DNA of 64,000 nt. It comes from Armatimonadota bacterium. GTDB lineage: Bacteria > Sysuimicrobiota > Sysuimicrobiia > Sysuimicrobiales > Humicultoraceae. Positions 16,382 to 25,584 of this stretch are shown one piece after another. The position numbers and the translations under genes are program-made. The stretch lies in contig JAVHMA010000010.1 in NCBI GenBank assembly GCA_031081715.1, positions 1 to 64,000 on the forward strand. Reading direction: 5' to 3'. The first letter of the stretch is position 1. Every line of letters begins with the position of its first letter. The notes beneath the pieces are model-generated. The model made no database searches, had not been told where the DNA came from, and saw nothing but the letters and a program-made list of their open reading frames with translations.

Positions 16382-17488
16382 CTAGTTCAGCACTCGAACC
16401 GCGCCGGCTGGCGCGACGTCGTACCCGCCGATCGCCTCGAGCTCCCGCCGGAACGGACGGCTCACCAGCACGTCGAGGAACGTGCGAACCGGTCCGGCGT
16501 CGAAGAGGTCCCGCGGGATCACGAGGTCGTAGCGCTGCTCGTCCACCGGCAGGAAGTCGAGCCCGTAGGCGCGCGCGACCGGCAGCACGCCCGGACCCGC
16601 ATCTGCCAGGCCCGACGCCACGGCCTCCGCCACGGCAAAGTGGCTGTGGAGCTCGCGCTCGTACCCGGACACGTGTCCTGGGTCGACGCCAGCGCTGCGT
16701 ACCCACCGGTCGAAGACCCGGCGAGTCCCCGCGCCGGCGTCGCGGTTGACGATGCGGACACCCCGGCGCAGGAGATCCCCGGCGTGACGGACCCTGCGGG
16801 GGTTGCCGGGCGCCAGCATGAGCCCTTCCGTCCACCGCGCGACCGTGAAGACGGTGACGGATGCGCCCCGCAGTGCCCCACGGATCGCGCGGGTCCCCTC
16901 GGGGTCCCGCGGCGAGTGCAGGTGCGTGCCGGCAATGTGGGCGTCTCCCCGCGCCATGGCCCCAAGCGCCTGGGCGCTGCTCGCTACGACCCAGTGGACG
17001 CGGACCTTCGCCGCGCGCTCCGCGAGGCCGGCGGCGATGCCCAACGCGGGGTCGCACCCGACCACGAACAGCGTCTGCTCCGGCGACCCGGCGGGGCGCA
17101 GGAGCGACACGCGGACCTGCTCTGCCCCGGCCCCAACGACCACGCCGTCGCCACAGGACAACGCCTCAAGACCGGCAAGCGGCCAGGCGACGAGACGCTG
17201 CCGCACGTGTCCCAGGCGCACCCGGGTCGACCGCCGGGCGCCGCCCGCCCATCGGGCTTCCACCACGGCGTCCGCAGGTGCCGCGAAGAGGTCCTCGACG
17301 GCGCAGCCGAGCGCGCGCGCCAGCCGCAGCGCCACCGCCGTGTTGGGTACGTAGCGGCCCGTCTCGATGGCGTGCAGCGCCTGGCGCGAGAGACCGGCGA
17401 GCCGCGCCAGCGCGGTCTGCGAGAGCCCTCGCGCTTCGCGCACACCCCCGAGGCGGTTGTCGAACTCCACGACGGTTCGGCGCCCCAT
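16382..17488 (-). CDS. XRE-type HTH regulator with substrate-binding domain
   Basis: 368 residues. An XRE helix-turn-helix at about 13-67 ('VREARGLSQTALARLAGLSR', 'VALRLARALGCAVEDLF') is followed by a periplasmic-binding-protein-like domain at about 120-365 ('GCDPALGIAA', 'HSPRDPEGTRAI', 'NRDAGAGTRRVFDRW'). Such proteins are one-component ligand sensors, often for oxyanion transport. It is the first gene of the mod operon, so it likely senses molybdate. Its ATG lies only 2 nt from the promoter/operator repeat and has no SD. Confidence 0.85.
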   Translation of the reverse strand: MGRRTVVEFDNRLGGVREARGLSQTALARLAGLSRQALHAIETGRYVPNTAVALRLARALGCAVEDLFAAPADAVVEARWAGGARRSTRVRLGHVRQRLVAWPLAGLEALSCGDGVVVGAGAEQVRVSLLRPAGSPEQTLFVVGCDPALGIAAGLAERAAKVRVHWVVASSAQALGAMARGDAHIAGTHLHSPRDPEGTRAIRGALRGASVTVFTVARWTEGLMLAPGNPRRVRHAGDLLRRGVRIVNRDAGAGTRRVFDRWVRSAGVDPGHVSGYERELHSHFAVAEAVASGLADAGPGVLPVARAYGLDFLPVDEQRYDLVIPRDLFDAGPVRTFLDVLVSRPFRRELEAIGGYDVAPAGAVRVLN

Positions 17489-17489
17489 A

Positions 17490-17527
17490 TGTCTCTAAGG
17501 TTAGACACGATTAAAGACATCTGTCAA
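17490..17527 (-). promoter_or_regulatory. Promoter with overlapping inverted repeat, mod operon
   Basis: On the minus strand a perfect -35 TTGACA lies at 17527-17522. About 16-18 nt downstream there is a weak -10-like TCTAAC/TAACCT. The -10 region is inside an inverted repeat TGTCT-N8-AGACA (17490-17507), and a second TGTCT copy lies just upstream. The ATG at 17488 would be only a few nt from the transcription start, so the mRNA may be leaderless and the repeat a self-operator of the XRE regulator. Confidence 0.5.
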
Positions 17528-17552
17528 GCAAAATTGACTCGGGGACGGGTCG

Positions 17553-18773
17553 TCAGCGGGGTGCGAGCGTGACCTTGACCGCCCGGTAGCGGCGGCGGTC
17601 GAGCGCGACGGCGACCGCACGCTGCCAATCCACGAGGGGGAACCGGTGGGTCACCAGCGGCCGCAGGTCCACGCGGCCGGTCGCCAGAAGATCCATCGCC
17701 ACGTCGATCGCGCGCACGCGCCGGCCGTCCACCCGCTCCTCGGCGTAGTAGCCGCTGCCGCGGATTTCGACCTCGCGCAGCCACACCGGCGTCCAGTCCA
17801 CGCCGCGCGGCACCGACGCTAGCCCGACGAGCACGACCACGCCGCCGGCGCGCGTCAGCCGGAGCGCGTCGTCGATGCTGCGCCCGGCCCCCACGCACTC
17901 GAGCGTCGCGTCGGCGCCGCCGGTCAGCACCGGCGGACCCAGCAGCGGCCGCAGTACCCTGGCGCCGACCATGCGCGCGACCTCGGCGTAGTGGTCGCCG
18001 CCCGCACTACCGAGGACCTCGACGGCACCCAGCCGGCTCGCCAGCTCGGCCTGGTGCGCGTGGCGGGCAAGCACGACCACCCGCGCCCCCGGGCGGAGCG
18101 CCCGGAGCGCGGCGACCGCGGCGAGGCCAATGGTCCCCGCCCCCACGACGAGCACGGTCCCGGCCGTCTCGGGCACGAACCGGAGCACGGCGTGGACCGC
18201 GACCGCGAGCGGCTCGGTCAAGACCGCCTGCTCGTCGGACACGCCAGCGGGCACGGGCACCAGGCGGGTACGGTGCGCGACCATCACCTCGCCCCACGCG
18301 CCGCCCACGTCGCGGCAGGCGCCGTGCCCGATGCCGGGGGCCAGCGTGCCCTCGGCGAACCGGCTGCACAGGTTGTAGTCACCGCGCGCGCAGGCCGGGC
18401 AGGGCTCGTCGAAGCCTCGGGTCGCGCACGGCAGCAGCGGCTCCACCACCACACGGGTGCCCACCGCGACGCCTGCGGCCTCGCCGGCCTCGACCACTGT
18501 GCCCACGTTCTCGTGGCCCACGACGAACGGCATCGACGCGTAGACCGACGCCGACGGGCTCGTCTCCAGCAGGACCAAGTGCAGGTCGCTGCCGCAGATG
18601 CCGGCCAGGTCCACGCGCACGCGCACCCACGCCGGACCCGGCAGCGGCGGCTCCGGTGTCTCGATCAGGCGGAGCGGGCCTGGTCCACGCCAGAACGCCG
18701 GCCGCCAGAGCCGGCCAAGGGCGCGGGTGGCCAGGTAGCGGGGAATCGTGATGTCGGCGACGACAGCCTTCAC
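17553..18773 (-). CDS. Zinc-dependent medium-chain alcohol dehydrogenase
   Basis: A 406-residue MDR enzyme. Catalytic zinc residues are in 'GICGSDLHL' and 'VVGHENVG'. Structural zinc cysteines are in 'CPACARGDYNLC'. The Rossmann motif is 'VVGAGTIGLAAVAAL'. The C-terminus 'TGRVDLRPLVTHRF' is typical of polyol and threonine dehydrogenase-like members; the substrate is unknown. The GTG start lies 48 nt after the CuA-like gene. No signal peptide is present, so it is cytoplasmic. Confidence 0.88.
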   Translation of the reverse strand: MKAVVADITIPRYLATRALGRLWRPAFWRGPGPLRLIETPEPPLPGPAWVRVRVDLAGICGSDLHLVLLETSPSASVYASMPFVVGHENVGTVVEAGEAAGVAVGTRVVVEPLLPCATRGFDEPCPACARGDYNLCSRFAEGTLAPGIGHGACRDVGGAWGEVMVAHRTRLVPVPAGVSDEQAVLTEPLAVAVHAVLRFVPETAGTVLVVGAGTIGLAAVAALRALRPGARVVVLARHAHQAELASRLGAVEVLGSAGGDHYAEVARMVGARVLRPLLGPPVLTGGADATLECVGAGRSIDDALRLTRAGGVVVLVGLASVPRGVDWTPVWLREVEIRGSGYYAEERVDGRRVRAIDVAMDLLATGRVDLRPLVTHRFPLVDWQRAVAVALDRRRYRAVKVTLAPR

Positions 18774-18821
18774 GCCGCGATGCTTCCCGGACCAGCGCGC
18801 CGCACCCTGCCGCCGGGTGCG

Positions 18822-19301
18822 CTATCGCGACCCGTCGAGGACGACCAGGTAGCCGATCTGGGTGTCGTGGTCCGGCGAGCACATCCCGGCCGCGGGGTCG
18901 TAGGGCACGTAGCACTTAAACCGGAACACACCGGGCCGGTCGGCGACGAACTCCACGGTCTCGAGGCCCCTGGGGCCGCCGGGTAGCACGCCGGTCCGCA
19001 CCCCGTACCCTTCGAACTCGATTCCGTGGCTGGCGAAGGTGAGGTTGCGGAAACGCACGCGCAGACGGTCCCCCGTGCGCGCGACGATCATCGAGGGGTT
19101 GTAGTAGTGGTGCGTCGCCGGCTCGCCCGCCGCACCCAGCCCGGTGATGATCAGATCCACGTCCAGGGTGGCGGGCGGCGGAGCCGACGCCTGCAGGGCT
19201 GGCTGCGCCGCGGGCCGGGCGGACAGCGACGCGAGCAGCAGCGCGGCCAGGGCGATGAGGATGGCAGCCGTGGCGGACGAGGCGGACGGGCTGGAACGCA
19301 T
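18822..19301 (-). CDS. Secreted CuA-like cupredoxin, variant loop (Met ligand missing)
   Basis: 159 residues with an N-terminal signal or anchor, then a domain similar to the CuA domain at the end of NosZ: 'PSMIVARTGDRLRV', His in 'ASHGIEFEG', and 'FKCYVPYDPAAGMCSPDHD'. CuA normally has C-x3-C-x3-H-x2-M. Here the cysteines are ten residues apart (C-x10-C-x3-H) and the Met position is Gln. ATG 19301 is preferred (GAGG 6 nt upstream). An alternative GTG at 19313 overlaps the upstream stop. Confidence 0.75.
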   Translation of the reverse strand: MRSSPSASSATAAILIALAALLLASLSARPAAQPALQASAPPPATLDVDLIITGLGAAGEPATHHYYNPSMIVARTGDRLRVRFRNLTFASHGIEFEGYGVRTGVLPGGPRGLETVEFVADRPGVFRFKCYVPYDPAAGMCSPDHDTQIGYLVVLDGSR

Positions 19302-19309
19302 CGGGGGCC

Positions 19310-19771
19310 TCACTTGGTGACGATCAGGTAGCCGCGCATCTCGTCATGGTCCGGGGTGCAGTGCTTCCGGGCCGCGTCGTACGGCAGGGAGCAGCGGTAC
19401 TCGAACACCCCCACCTGGTTCGCCACGAAGGTGACGCGCTCGCTGTCGCCGGCGTTGAGAATCTTCGTCTTCACGTTGAACGCCGGAATCTCGAGCTGAT
19501 GGGCGAACTCATCAGGGTTCGCCACGGCCAGATCCACGGTGTCACCCTCCCGCACGACGATCATGGTCGGGTACCAGCGGTGGGCGAAGACGCCCTGCCC
19601 GGAGAAGGTCGCCACCACCATCGAGAGCGACACGCGCGTGGGCATCGTCGGCGCCGGCGGCAACGCCGGGGCCGGCGCCCGGCGGTTCATAAACGCGACC
19701 AGGCTCACCACCAGAGCGACCACGGAAAGCGCGAGGGCCACGTAGGGGAGCGCACTGCCACGCTGTGCCAT
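19310..19771 (-). CDS. Membrane-anchored CuA-like cupredoxin, variant loop
   Basis: 153 residues with an N-terminal transmembrane helix (about 10-28), a Pro-rich linker and a CuA-type fold: 'PTMIVVREGDTVDL', His in 'FAHQLEIPAFNV' (compare 'THGFAIPQYNI' of NosZ) and 'YRCSLPYDAARKHCTPDHDEM'. The copper loop reads C-x10-C-x3-H-x2-M, so all CuA ligand types are kept but with seven extra residues between the cysteines. SD GAGGAGG precedes ATG 19771. It is cotranscribed with its paralogue. Confidence 0.78.
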   Translation of the reverse strand: MAQRGSALPYVALALSVVALVVSLVAFMNRRAPAPALPPAPTMPTRVSLSMVVATFSGQGVFAHRWYPTMIVVREGDTVDLAVANPDEFAHQLEIPAFNVKTKILNAGDSERVTFVANQVGVFEYRCSLPYDAARKHCTPDHDEMRGYLIVTK

Positions 19772-19839
19772 CGATCGACGGCCTCCTCGGAAGCGACGAT
19801 CCCGGTGATGCGCCGGACGGGCGGACCCTGGCGCGTGCC

Positions 19840-20472
19840 TCACCTCTTCGGGAGCGCGGCGCGGCGCTCCTTGTCGGCCGCGGCCATCGCGCGCGCGGCG
19901 CGGTAGGCCTCTGGCGTGTTCACGTTGTACAGTGTGCGCAGCGTCGGGTCGGCGGCGGCGAGTTCGTCCTCGCCGACCTCGCGCACGCGCAGCCCGACGA
20001 TTGCCCTCCACAGGCTCCGCTCGCCCGCGGCCACCTGTCGCTCGAGCGTCTCGGCCGCCGCGCGCGCGTACACCGCGTGCAACGGGTGCCAGCGGCCATT
20101 GGCGCGCGGCACGACCGCGTCCCAGCCCGCCGCGCGGGCCGCGAGCGCCCGCACCGCGTCCGGGGCGAGGAACGGCAGGTCGCAGGCCGCGGCGAAGACC
20201 CACGGGCTCCTCGCGGCGCGCAGCCCGGCGCACAACCCGAACAGGGGCGCTTGATCGGGCACCAGGTCGGTCACGACGCGCACCCCCAGCCCGGCGTAGG
20301 CCGCCGGGTCCTTCGCGACGACGAGCACGTACGCGCACGATGCCGCCAGCGCGTCGAGCACGCGCCGGATGATCGGACGGCCGCCCACGTCCAGGAACGC
20401 CTTGTCGGCGCCCATGCGCCGGCTGCGGCCGCCAGCCAGCACGATGCCGGTGAGTTCCCTGGACGACGTCAT
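19840..20472 (-). CDS. mobA: Molybdenum cofactor guanylyltransferase MobA
   Basis: A 210-residue nucleotidyltransferase with the signature 'LAGGRSRRMGADKAFL' and 'AACDLPFLAP' with its metal-binding Asp. It attaches GMP to molybdopterin to make MGD, needed by the DMSO-reductase-family enzyme encoded to the right. ATG at 20472 overlaps the moeA-mobB stop by 4 nt. Confidence 0.92.
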   Translation of the reverse strand: MTSSRELTGIVLAGGRSRRMGADKAFLDVGGRPIIRRVLDALAASCAYVLVVAKDPAAYAGLGVRVVTDLVPDQAPLFGLCAGLRAARSPWVFAAACDLPFLAPDAVRALAARAAGWDAVVPRANGRWHPLHAVYARAAAETLERQVAAGERSLWRAIVGLRVREVGEDELAAADPTLRTLYNVNTPEAYRAARAMAAADKERRAALPKR

Positions 20473-22220
20473 ATCCGGCCCGAGGCGATGAGCGCCGCAA
20501 GGGCGTCCACCTGATCCCACCGGAACAGCGCCGCGCCCTCCACCGCGGCGACCTGCGGGGCGTCATGGACGACGGCGACGATCGGCCCGGCCGGGGCCGA
20601 TCGGTCGGGCGCCACGCCGCTTTGGCCGACGAGAATCTTGGGTCGCGCCGACCGGCTGTAGCCTTCCACGAGCACGACGTCGGCATGCCCGACCGTGGCG
20701 AGCACCTCGTCGATCGGCGGGTCCACGAGCGAGGGCGCGCGCCGCACGATGCCGCCCGGGCCGGCCAGGACTGTCGCCGCGGCCCCGGCCGCCGCGAAGC
20801 GCGCCGTGTCGGAGCCCTCGCGCTCGGGCGCATCCAGGTGGACGTGGTGCTTGACCGCGACCGCGATGAGCCCGTGCGCCCGCAGGATGGGCAGGAGCCG
20901 CTCGATCAAGGTGGTCTTCCCCGCGTCGCGCGCGCCGACGACGCAGTAGGCGCGCCGCCCCACCGTCGGACCGACGTGGAGACCGTCGGTGAGCAGGTGC
21001 AGACGCACCTCATCGCCGGCCTCGAGCTGCCCGGCGTCGGCACCGACGTCGATGAGCGCGTTCGCCTCGGCCGCCGACCGGAGGATCGCGGTCCCCTGGC
21101 CCGGCAGCGGGGCCGCTAGGACACCGCCAGGCGTTATCCTGGCGGCGGCCCACAGGAACCGCCGACGCCCGGGCGAGACGCGGATCCCGGCGCTCAGGCG
21201 GCCCCTGACCACGGGACGATGAATATCCGAGCGGCCGAGCATCGCGCACAGCCCCGGGCGCGCGAGCATCTCGAAGGCCACGCGGGCGGCCCCTGGAGTT
21301 CCTGGGAACACGAAGACCGGCCGCCCGCGTGCCGTGGCGAAGGCGGCCGGGCCGCCGGGCTTCATCGCCACGCCTCGGACCGCGAACACGGCGCCGGCGC
21401 GCCGAAGGGCCTCACGGACCAAGTCGCGCTCGCCGACCGACGCGCCGCCGGTGACCATAAGGAGGTCGGCGTCGAGGCCGGCCGCGATGGCGCCGGCGAG
21501 CGCGCCCAAATCGTCGCGCACAGGGCCCAGGCGCAGGACCCGGGCGCCAACCGCCAGCACCTCTGCGGCCAGCATGTAGGAGTTGCTCTCTCGCACGTGG
21601 CCTGGGGCAAGCGGCGCCCGGGGCGCGCCGAGCTCGTCGCCCGTCGCCAGGATGGCGACCAGGGGGCGAGCGACCACCGGGACGGCGGCACAGCCGACCG
21701 ACGCCAGCAGGCTGAGGTGACCGCCGGCCAGCACGATGCCGGGGGCTAACACCGTCTCCCCGGCGCGGGCGTCCTCGCCGGAGGGAAAGACATGCCGCCC
21801 GACGGGCAGGGGCGAGGGAACCTCGACGTGGTCGCCGACGTCGCAGAGCATCTCCCGCGGGATCACCACGTCGGCGCCGAGGGGCATGGGTGATCCCGTG
21901 GCGATGCGCAGCGCCGTGCCTGGCTCTAACGGGAGCGTCCAGACGTCACCCGAGTAGATCGCGCCGGCGACCCGCAGACGCGCGGGCGCATCGGCGCGCG
22001 CTCCGAGCAGGTCGACGGCGCGCGCGGCCACGCCGTCCATGGCCGCGCGCGGAAACGGCCACAGGTCCTCCGTCGCCGCCACCGGCTCGGCCAGCACGCG
22101 GCCGGCCGCGTCGTCGAGGCTGACCTGCTCCACCGGCATCCGGCGGATCGCCGACAACACGACCGCCTGGGCGTCCTCGACACCCACCGCACCGACGGCG
22201 GACTCCGGCTGTACGCTCAC
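20469..22220 (-). CDS. MoeA-MobB fusion: molybdopterin molybdotransferase / MGD adaptor
   Basis: 583 residues. Residues 1 to about 405 are MoeA, inserting Mo into adenylylated molybdopterin ('PFPRAAMDGVAARAVD', 'GADVVIPREM', 'LATGDELG', 'VTGGASVGERDLV', 'MKPGGPAAFA', 'VFVFPGTPG'). From about 415 it is MobB, a P-loop partner of MobA (GARDAGKTT, 'VAVKHHVH', 'DVVLVEGY'). The GTG start has GGAGG 7 nt upstream. The MoeA motif usually ends in Tyr-Ala (MDGYA); here it is MDGVA. It is immediately followed by mobA. Confidence 0.92.
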   Translation of the reverse strand: MSVQPESAVGAVGVEDAQAVVLSAIRRMPVEQVSLDDAAGRVLAEPVAATEDLWPFPRAAMDGVAARAVDLLGARADAPARLRVAGAIYSGDVWTLPLEPGTALRIATGSPMPLGADVVIPREMLCDVGDHVEVPSPLPVGRHVFPSGEDARAGETVLAPGIVLAGGHLSLLASVGCAAVPVVARPLVAILATGDELGAPRAPLAPGHVRESNSYMLAAEVLAVGARVLRLGPVRDDLGALAGAIAAGLDADLLMVTGGASVGERDLVREALRRAGAVFAVRGVAMKPGGPAAFATARGRPVFVFPGTPGAARVAFEMLARPGLCAMLGRSDIHRPVVRGRLSAGIRVSPGRRRFLWAAARITPGGVLAAPLPGQGTAILRSAAEANALIDVGADAGQLEAGDEVRLHLLTDGLHVGPTVGRRAYCVVGARDAGKTTLIERLLPILRAHGLIAVAVKHHVHLDAPEREGSDTARFAAAGAAATVLAGPGGIVRRAPSLVDPPIDEVLATVGHADVVLVEGYSRSARPKILVGQSGVAPDRSAPAGPIVAVVHDAPQVAAVEGAALFRWDQVDALAALIASGRI

Positions 22221-22304
22221 CTCTCGCCTCCAAAGTGCAACCGCGCCGGTCCTCCCCTCTACAGTACAGGAGACAGCCGGCGAGCGGCCACCCGGCGCCG
22301 GAGG

Positions 22305-25300
22305 TCAGGCTCTCGTGACCTGGACCTGCGTGTCGTAGAAGACGGCGCTACCCCCTGCCAGGTCGCCCAGGGTTGTGTTCGTGATCACCGGATCGGTGCG
22401 CATGGCCGCGTTGGCGTGGATGCCGGCGCCTCGCCGCCGATCGCCCCGCACGACCCGACCGTCGATCACCACGTCACCGGCGCCATATGCCCAGTGCCCG
22501 TGCCCGAGCGAGAAGGCCACCACGCCGGGCCGGATGCCCTGCACCACCTTGAGCCGGCCCACGATGGGCCGGGTGCGGCCGTGCATGAGGTCCCAGACGC
22601 CCTCGGGGTTGGACGCGGACCGGACGCGCACGCGATCGCCGTCGCGCAACCCCCGGGTCCGCGCGTCCTCGGCGTTCATCAGTACGCTGTTCTCGGGCGC
22701 CAGCGCCAGCAGCCAGTAGTTGGCCGCGGTTCGCGACTTGGTGTGCATGACCTCGCGATAGGTAATGAGCCGGAGGTCGTAGCCGGCCCGTTCGTCGGCG
22801 AGCGGCCGGCCCAGCGCGTCCACGGGAGACACCCGGTAGACCGCTAGGCCCGGCAGGGTCTCTCCGGTCATGGAGTCTCTCGTCCTGGCGGTCTTCTCCT
22901 GATACAGGTTGATCAGCGTCCCGTACCTGTTGCGCAGGTGCTCGCCGTCGTACGCCTGGCCGAAATCATCGAACCGCCCGCCGCGGTTGAGCAGGAACAC
23001 GACGCGCGGCCACAGCGCCGGCCCGACGACCGCCCGCCAGCGATCCGCATCGAAGACCCTCCGCGGCAGGTGGCGGCGGCTCTCGAGGAACACGCGCAGT
23101 TCCTCGTCGGACGCCTCGGGCACCTCCTGGCCGGGCCGGTCGCCGACCGCCAGGTTCGCCGCCATGCGGAGATAGAGGTGATCGGGATGGGTGAACGGCT
23201 TCCCCGGGCCGAACCCCTCCGGCCCGAATCCGGGCAGACCGAGCTTCTCCGCCAGGCCGAGAAGCATCGCCTCCAGCGACAGCGGCAGCTCCTGTCCAAA
23301 GACGCGCACGGTCTCCGTCAGCGGCGCGATCACCGGTTGCCGAACGGGCTGCACCTTCCAGACCATGTTAGGGTGCGAGCCCGCGAACTCCCACCGCTCG
23401 AGGTTGCTCAGGTCCGGGAAGATGTAGTCGGCGTACATCGAGGTCTCGCCGATCACGATGTCGTTGGCAACGACGAGCGGGATCTTCCGCGGGTCGGCGA
23501 GGATCTCGATGTTGGTACCTCCGGCCGGGAGCGCGTAGACCGGCGAGCCCATGTAGATGAACAGCGCCTTGATCGGGTAGGGGTAGGCGTCGCCCGCCGA
23601 GGGGATAATCTCCTGGTAGATGTCCGACGCGAGCGGGTACCAGGGTCGCTTCGCTGGGTACCCGGCGAACAGCGTCGTGCCCTCGTAGGCCTCGCCGTGC
23701 CGGATCAGGCTGACCCCGAACGGCTCGAGCCGGCCCGGAACGTCGCCGACCGGGAACGGCTGCTTCCACTCGGTCTCCTTCCCGTCCGGCCCCACGATCG
23801 TCCCCCGCTTGCCACCGGTTGCGTCGTACGTCGTCGCCTTTGCGAGCCCGCCACGCCAGTCGTAGTTCCCGATCAGCAGGTTGAGCGTGTACCACGCCAG
23901 CACCTGGTAGAACCCGTTCGTGTGCTGGGAGACCCCGCGGTGGATGTCAGCCACGGCGCGCTTGCCGTGGCTGGTGAACTCGCGGGCAAGATCGACAATG
24001 TCGGCGGACCGGATGCCGGCTAGCGCCGCCCACTGGTCGATCGTGCGCGACGAGGCCTCTTCCCACAGAAGCTGGAACGCGCTTTTGACCGCGTGCCCGT
24101 GGAGCTCCGTGTTGACCCGGAGGTCGCCCTCGACCGGGACAGTCTCGGAGTATGGATCGACGGCCACCGGGCGGCCGTTGCGCAGGACGACGAAGGGGTC
24201 GAACGAGTACCGGGTCTCCCGGCCGGTCTTCTTGTCCCGGTGGACGCGCGGCTCGACCGACAGCCCCACCTCGGAGGCCCGGAGCAGCGCCCCGGGCCGG
24301 CCGCGCTCGATCTTCACCAGCCAGGCGGCGTTGCACCACGTCGGCTCGCCGTCGGCGGCCGCCGCGGCCTTGTTGGCGTTCGCCAGGTAGCGCGCGTCGT
24401 ACCGCTCGTGCTCGATGATCCACCGGATCATCCCTAAGGCCATCGCGCCCTCGCCACCCGGACGAATCGGCACCCACCGCCAGGCCTTGCTGGCGGTCTT
24501 CGAGGCGCGGGGGTCCACGACCGCGATCCGCAGCTCGCCGTCGGCGATGCGCTGGGCGATGCGGCTCGCGCGATTGGTCACCCCGTAGTTGCCCTCCAGC
24601 GGCGAGGCGCCGACGAAGATCATGAACGCCGCCGACTGCTGGTCGCCCTGCCAGTAGAACTTGTTGCCCCTGGTCCACTTCATCTTCAGGTCTCTCTCGT
24701 CGAACACGAACTGCTCGCTCATCGCCTTGCCGGTGAAGTAAAGCGAGCCCTGGCAGACGGTTGTGTGCCCGTGGGCGTTGACCGACCCCATGGCGGCCTC
24801 AGTGAACCGCCGGATCAGCTCGCTCCGGCCGCCCTTGAGGCGGCCCCACATGAAGACGAACTGGTTGTTGCGCGGGCCCAGGTCCGGATGGTCAGGGTCG
24901 ATCAGCACGTGCAGGCTGCGGGCGTGTTTGGCCTTGAACGCCGCCAGCGACATCTGTTTCGCGGCGACTTTCCGCGCGTCGGCGGCCAGCGCCTGCATCG
25001 TCCCGGCGTCCCCGGCCGCCCGTATCGCGCGTAGCCCCTCGACCCGGCGGGTCTCCTCACCGGGCACGTTGGCGAACAGCAGCCCGCCCTCGACGATCTC
25101 GGTGAGGGCCTGTTCGAAGGGGATGGTGACCCAGCGGTTTTCGCCGCGTCGGCCGGCGCGCTTCAGCACCTTCACGATCCGGTACGGGTCGTAGGCGGTC
25201 TGGATCGCCGCCTGCCCCTTGGGGCACAGGTAGCCGTCCACCGGCGCCGCCTGCGCCACGGACGTGGCGTACGGCAGGTGAGGGTTCAGCGTCCAGGGGG

Positions 25301-25583
25301 AGTATGGGCTGCCGTCGATCTTCGCGATGAGGCCGTCCTCGATGCGGACCTTGATTCCGCACTGCGTGTTGCACTGCTGGCAGACGGAGTAGAGGAAGTG
25401 CTCGGGGCCGGTGACGGCCGGTGCGGCGCCGACCGCCGGCGAGGCCAGCGCTCGAGGTAGCCTCGCGCCGAGCAGTGCAGAGCCGCCCAGCAGCGCGCTC
25501 GACGTCAGCAGCGCGCGTCGCGAGAGCCGCAAACGCCCGGGGCGTCCTCTGGGCCCGGCGGCGGGGGTGCGGGTCGCGGCCAT
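22305..25583 (-). CDS. Tat-exported molybdopterin oxidoreductase, TtrA-like catalytic subunit
   Basis: A 1092-residue DMSO-reductase-family enzyme with a Tat signal (SRRALLTSS). A [4Fe-4S] motif 'CQQCNTQC' (C-x2-C-x3-C) is completed by the Cys of 'YLCPKGQ'. The likely Mo ligand is Cys in 'GHTTVCQGSLYF'. MGD-binding regions include 'FVGASPLEGNYGVTNRA'. The size and B-C-A gene order fit the tetrathionate reductase group. Arsenate, thiosulfate or selenate as substrate cannot be excluded. Its ATG lies 1 nt after the NrfD-type gene. Confidence 0.85.
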   Translation of the reverse strand: MAATRTPAAGPRGRPGRLRLSRRALLTSSALLGGSALLGARLPRALASPAVGAAPAVTGPEHFLYSVCQQCNTQCGIKVRIEDGLIAKIDGSPYSPWTLNPHLPYATSVAQAAPVDGYLCPKGQAAIQTAYDPYRIVKVLKRAGRRGENRWVTIPFEQALTEIVEGGLLFANVPGEETRRVEGLRAIRAAGDAGTMQALAADARKVAAKQMSLAAFKAKHARSLHVLIDPDHPDLGPRNNQFVFMWGRLKGGRSELIRRFTEAAMGSVNAHGHTTVCQGSLYFTGKAMSEQFVFDERDLKMKWTRGNKFYWQGDQQSAAFMIFVGASPLEGNYGVTNRASRIAQRIADGELRIAVVDPRASKTASKAWRWVPIRPGGEGAMALGMIRWIIEHERYDARYLANANKAAAAADGEPTWCNAAWLVKIERGRPGALLRASEVGLSVEPRVHRDKKTGRETRYSFDPFVVLRNGRPVAVDPYSETVPVEGDLRVNTELHGHAVKSAFQLLWEEASSRTIDQWAALAGIRSADIVDLAREFTSHGKRAVADIHRGVSQHTNGFYQVLAWYTLNLLIGNYDWRGGLAKATTYDATGGKRGTIVGPDGKETEWKQPFPVGDVPGRLEPFGVSLIRHGEAYEGTTLFAGYPAKRPWYPLASDIYQEIIPSAGDAYPYPIKALFIYMGSPVYALPAGGTNIEILADPRKIPLVVANDIVIGETSMYADYIFPDLSNLERWEFAGSHPNMVWKVQPVRQPVIAPLTETVRVFGQELPLSLEAMLLGLAEKLGLPGFGPEGFGPGKPFTHPDHLYLRMAANLAVGDRPGQEVPEASDEELRVFLESRRHLPRRVFDADRWRAVVGPALWPRVVFLLNRGGRFDDFGQAYDGEHLRNRYGTLINLYQEKTARTRDSMTGETLPGLAVYRVSPVDALGRPLADERAGYDLRLITYREVMHTKSRTAANYWLLALAPENSVLMNAEDARTRGLRDGDRVRVRSASNPEGVWDLMHGRTRPIVGRLKVVQGIRPGVVAFSLGHGHWAYGAGDVVIDGRVVRGDRRRGAGIHANAAMRTDPVITNTTLGDLAGGSAVFYDTQVQVTRA

Positions 25584-25584
25584 C

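Noticed and set aside
15506-17572. Long plus-strand open frame opposite modB, modA and the HTH regulator
   Set aside because: No recognisable motif, and the opposite strand carries three clear families with proper starts.
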